Assembly (NCBI RefSeq): GCF_030323865.1
Contig: NZ_CP066362.1
Location: 3,596,001-3,660,000 of the forward strand
Source: Pseudarthrobacter defluvii
GTDB taxonomy: Bacteria; Actinomycetota; Actinomycetes; Actinomycetales; Micrococcaceae
Direction: 5' to 3'
Length of the DNA: 64,000 nt
The position numbers were made by a program, and so were the translations under genes. Under the pieces are notes generated by a model. It was not told the origin of the DNA and searched no databases. It saw nothing but the letters and a program-made list of their open reading frames with translations. Of the stretch, positions 63,183 to 64,000 are shown one piece after another; within the stretch, counting starts at the first letter, position 1; each line of letters begins with the position of its first letter.

Positions 63183-64000
63183 TCAGGTTGCTGGGCCGGC
63201 AGGGGCGGCGACGGAATCGCGGACCATCATGGTGCAGCCCAGTACGGCAGGCCCAGCTGCCGTCCGGGAAAGGTCGGCCTTCCCCTCGAGGGCGTCAATA
63301 AGGAGCCCGGCCGCCCAGGCAGCCATCCTGTAATGCGGCAGTTCCACGGTGGTCAGGGCCGGGTGGAGACTGTCCGCAATCAACTCCTGGTCGGCGAAGC
63401 CCATGACGGAAAGGTCACCCGGAATGGAGAGTCCCAAGTGGGCAGCCGCACGGTAGGCGCCCATCGCCATGCGGTCGTTGCAGCAAAACAGTGCCGTAGG
63501 CATGTCGGCGGGGTGCTTGGGCGTGAGGATGCGCAGGGCTGCCTCGTAGCCGCCCTGCGCCTCGGGAACCCCTGACTCCACAGGTGCCGCGCCGCCGTCG
63601 AGCCCTGCTTCGTCAAGCGTCGCCCGGAAGGCCTGGACCAGTTGGCGGGATAAGGGAACGTCGTCGGCGTTGTCGATGAGGCCAAGGCGGGTGTGGCCTG
63701 CGTCAAGGAGGGCGTTCACGGCGTCGCGCATGCCGCCTTCCTCATCCGGAACCACTGCTGGAACTTTTGATTCCCCAGCCCCGGAGCCGACCAGGACTGC
63801 CGGCACACTGCCCAGGCTGGCCGGGACTTCCACCTTTCGGTGATGCAGGGTGGCGTACAGGATGCCATCCACGCGACGGTCCAGGAGGGCCCCGAAGTCT
63901 GCCTGGCGGGACGCACGGCCGGCTGAACCTGACGTGTTGATGATCAGAAGGCTGTACCCCCTGGCTTTGGCGGCCTCCTCTGCACCCAGGATGATCCTGC
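63183..64000 (-). CDS. LacI-family transcriptional regulator, N-terminus outside window
   Basis: The frame stays open from its stop at 63183 to the window edge, so the 5' end with the helix-turn-helix is missing. The visible 272 residues are the sugar-binding core of LacI-type regulators: IILGAEEAAKARGYSLLIIN near the edge, LLDRRVDGILYATLHHRKVE, AGHTRLGLIDNADDVPLSRQ, ALFCCNDRMAMGAYRAAAHL, and DLSVMGFADQELIADSLHPA with TTVELPHYRMAAWAAGLLID. A DNA-binding domain is therefore assumed. Its target is unknown; it is a formal candidate for the LacI-type operators before the pectin genes but lies about 24 kb from the nearest. Confidence 0.85.
   Translation of the reverse strand, partial: RIILGAEEAAKARGYSLLIINTSGSAGRASRQADFGALLDRRVDGILYATLHHRKVEVPASLGSVPAVLVGSGAGESKVPAVVPDEEGGMRDAVNALLDAGHTRLGLIDNADDVPLSRQLVQAFRATLDEAGLDGGAAPVESGVPEAQGGYEAALRILTPKHPADMPTALFCCNDRMAMGAYRAAAHLGLSIPGDLSVMGFADQELIADSLHPALTTVELPHYRMAAWAAGLLIDALEGKADLSRTAAGPAVLGCTMMVRDSVAAPAGPAT

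Noticed and set aside
63183..64000. The LacI-family protein as the regulator of the pectin operators
   Set aside because: It is tempting but unproven: the DNA-binding part is outside the window, the gene lies about 24 kb from the nearest operator, and no matching operator was seen near it.

Overview
The window is high-GC actinobacterial DNA. The dense gene packing, frequent GTG and TTG starts, two DUF222/HNH nuclease genes, a COG4748-type nuclease and the pectin genes resemble Arthrobacter/Pseudarthrobacter (Micrococcaceae). That assignment is inferred from gene content, not from a database search. I saw no rRNA, tRNA, CRISPR array, insertion sequence or prophage. Many start codons below were moved from the longest possible frame to one supported by a Shine-Dalgarno (SD) sequence, and these choices are explained per gene.

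Layout. 1-1.7 kb: end of a LysM protein, a stand-alone EAL phosphodiesterase and a small membrane protein. 1.8-5.1 kb: a two-gene pectin operon (secreted pectate lyase, then a fused rhamnogalacturonan acetylesterase/pectin methylesterase). 5.2-9.1 kb: small housekeeping genes (VOC, DUF427, a DUF3846-like protein, a 44-residue basic protein, patatin, GNAT, SRPBCC). 9.2-11.2 kb: a secreted phosphatase and phosphodiesterase pair. 11.4-14.3 kb: two divergent nuclease genes (DUF222-HNH and an orphan type I restriction-like enzyme). 14.3-18.0 kb: a heterodimeric ABC exporter. 18.3-24.9 kb: MFS exporter, PRISE-type reductase, katG, an orphan GAF histidine kinase and a monooxygenase. 25-31 kb: acyl-CoA synthetase, then a two-component system divergent from an FtsX-type ABC transporter. 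31-40 kb: signalling and hypothetical genes, an exo-rhamnogalacturonan lyase (PL26-like), a polysaccharide deacetylase, an SRPBCC protein and a rhamnogalacturonan endolyase (PL11). 40-46 kb: M20 peptidase plus MHS permease with a divergent LysR regulator, then an Lrp-type regulator divergent from an aminotransferase and YitT pair. 46-53 kb: metabolic genes, dctA and nagA. 53-57.6 kb: a second DUF222-HNH gene with degenerate tandem repeats, an MBL hydrolase and a Rieske/DUF2231 protein. 57.9-62.3 kb: a secreted protein, then a double Lrp regulator divergent from an amidohydrolase plus MHS permease. 62.3-64 kb: an MBL hydrolase and the end of a LacI-family regulator.

The clearest system is a dispersed pectin and rhamnogalacturonan degradation regulon. 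Pectate lyase, the acetylesterase/methylesterase fusion, the PL26-like exo-lyase and the PL11 endolyase lie in three separate places. Each promoter region carries the same LacI-type palindrome, close to GAAANCGCTTTC, so the three units are probably co-regulated. A second pattern is modular: a hydrolase and an MHS permease, each with its own divergent regulator, occurs twice (about 40-43.8 kb and 58.5-62.3 kb). A third is structural: several gene ends share terminator hairpins built on the same GGACGACGGCGG core.
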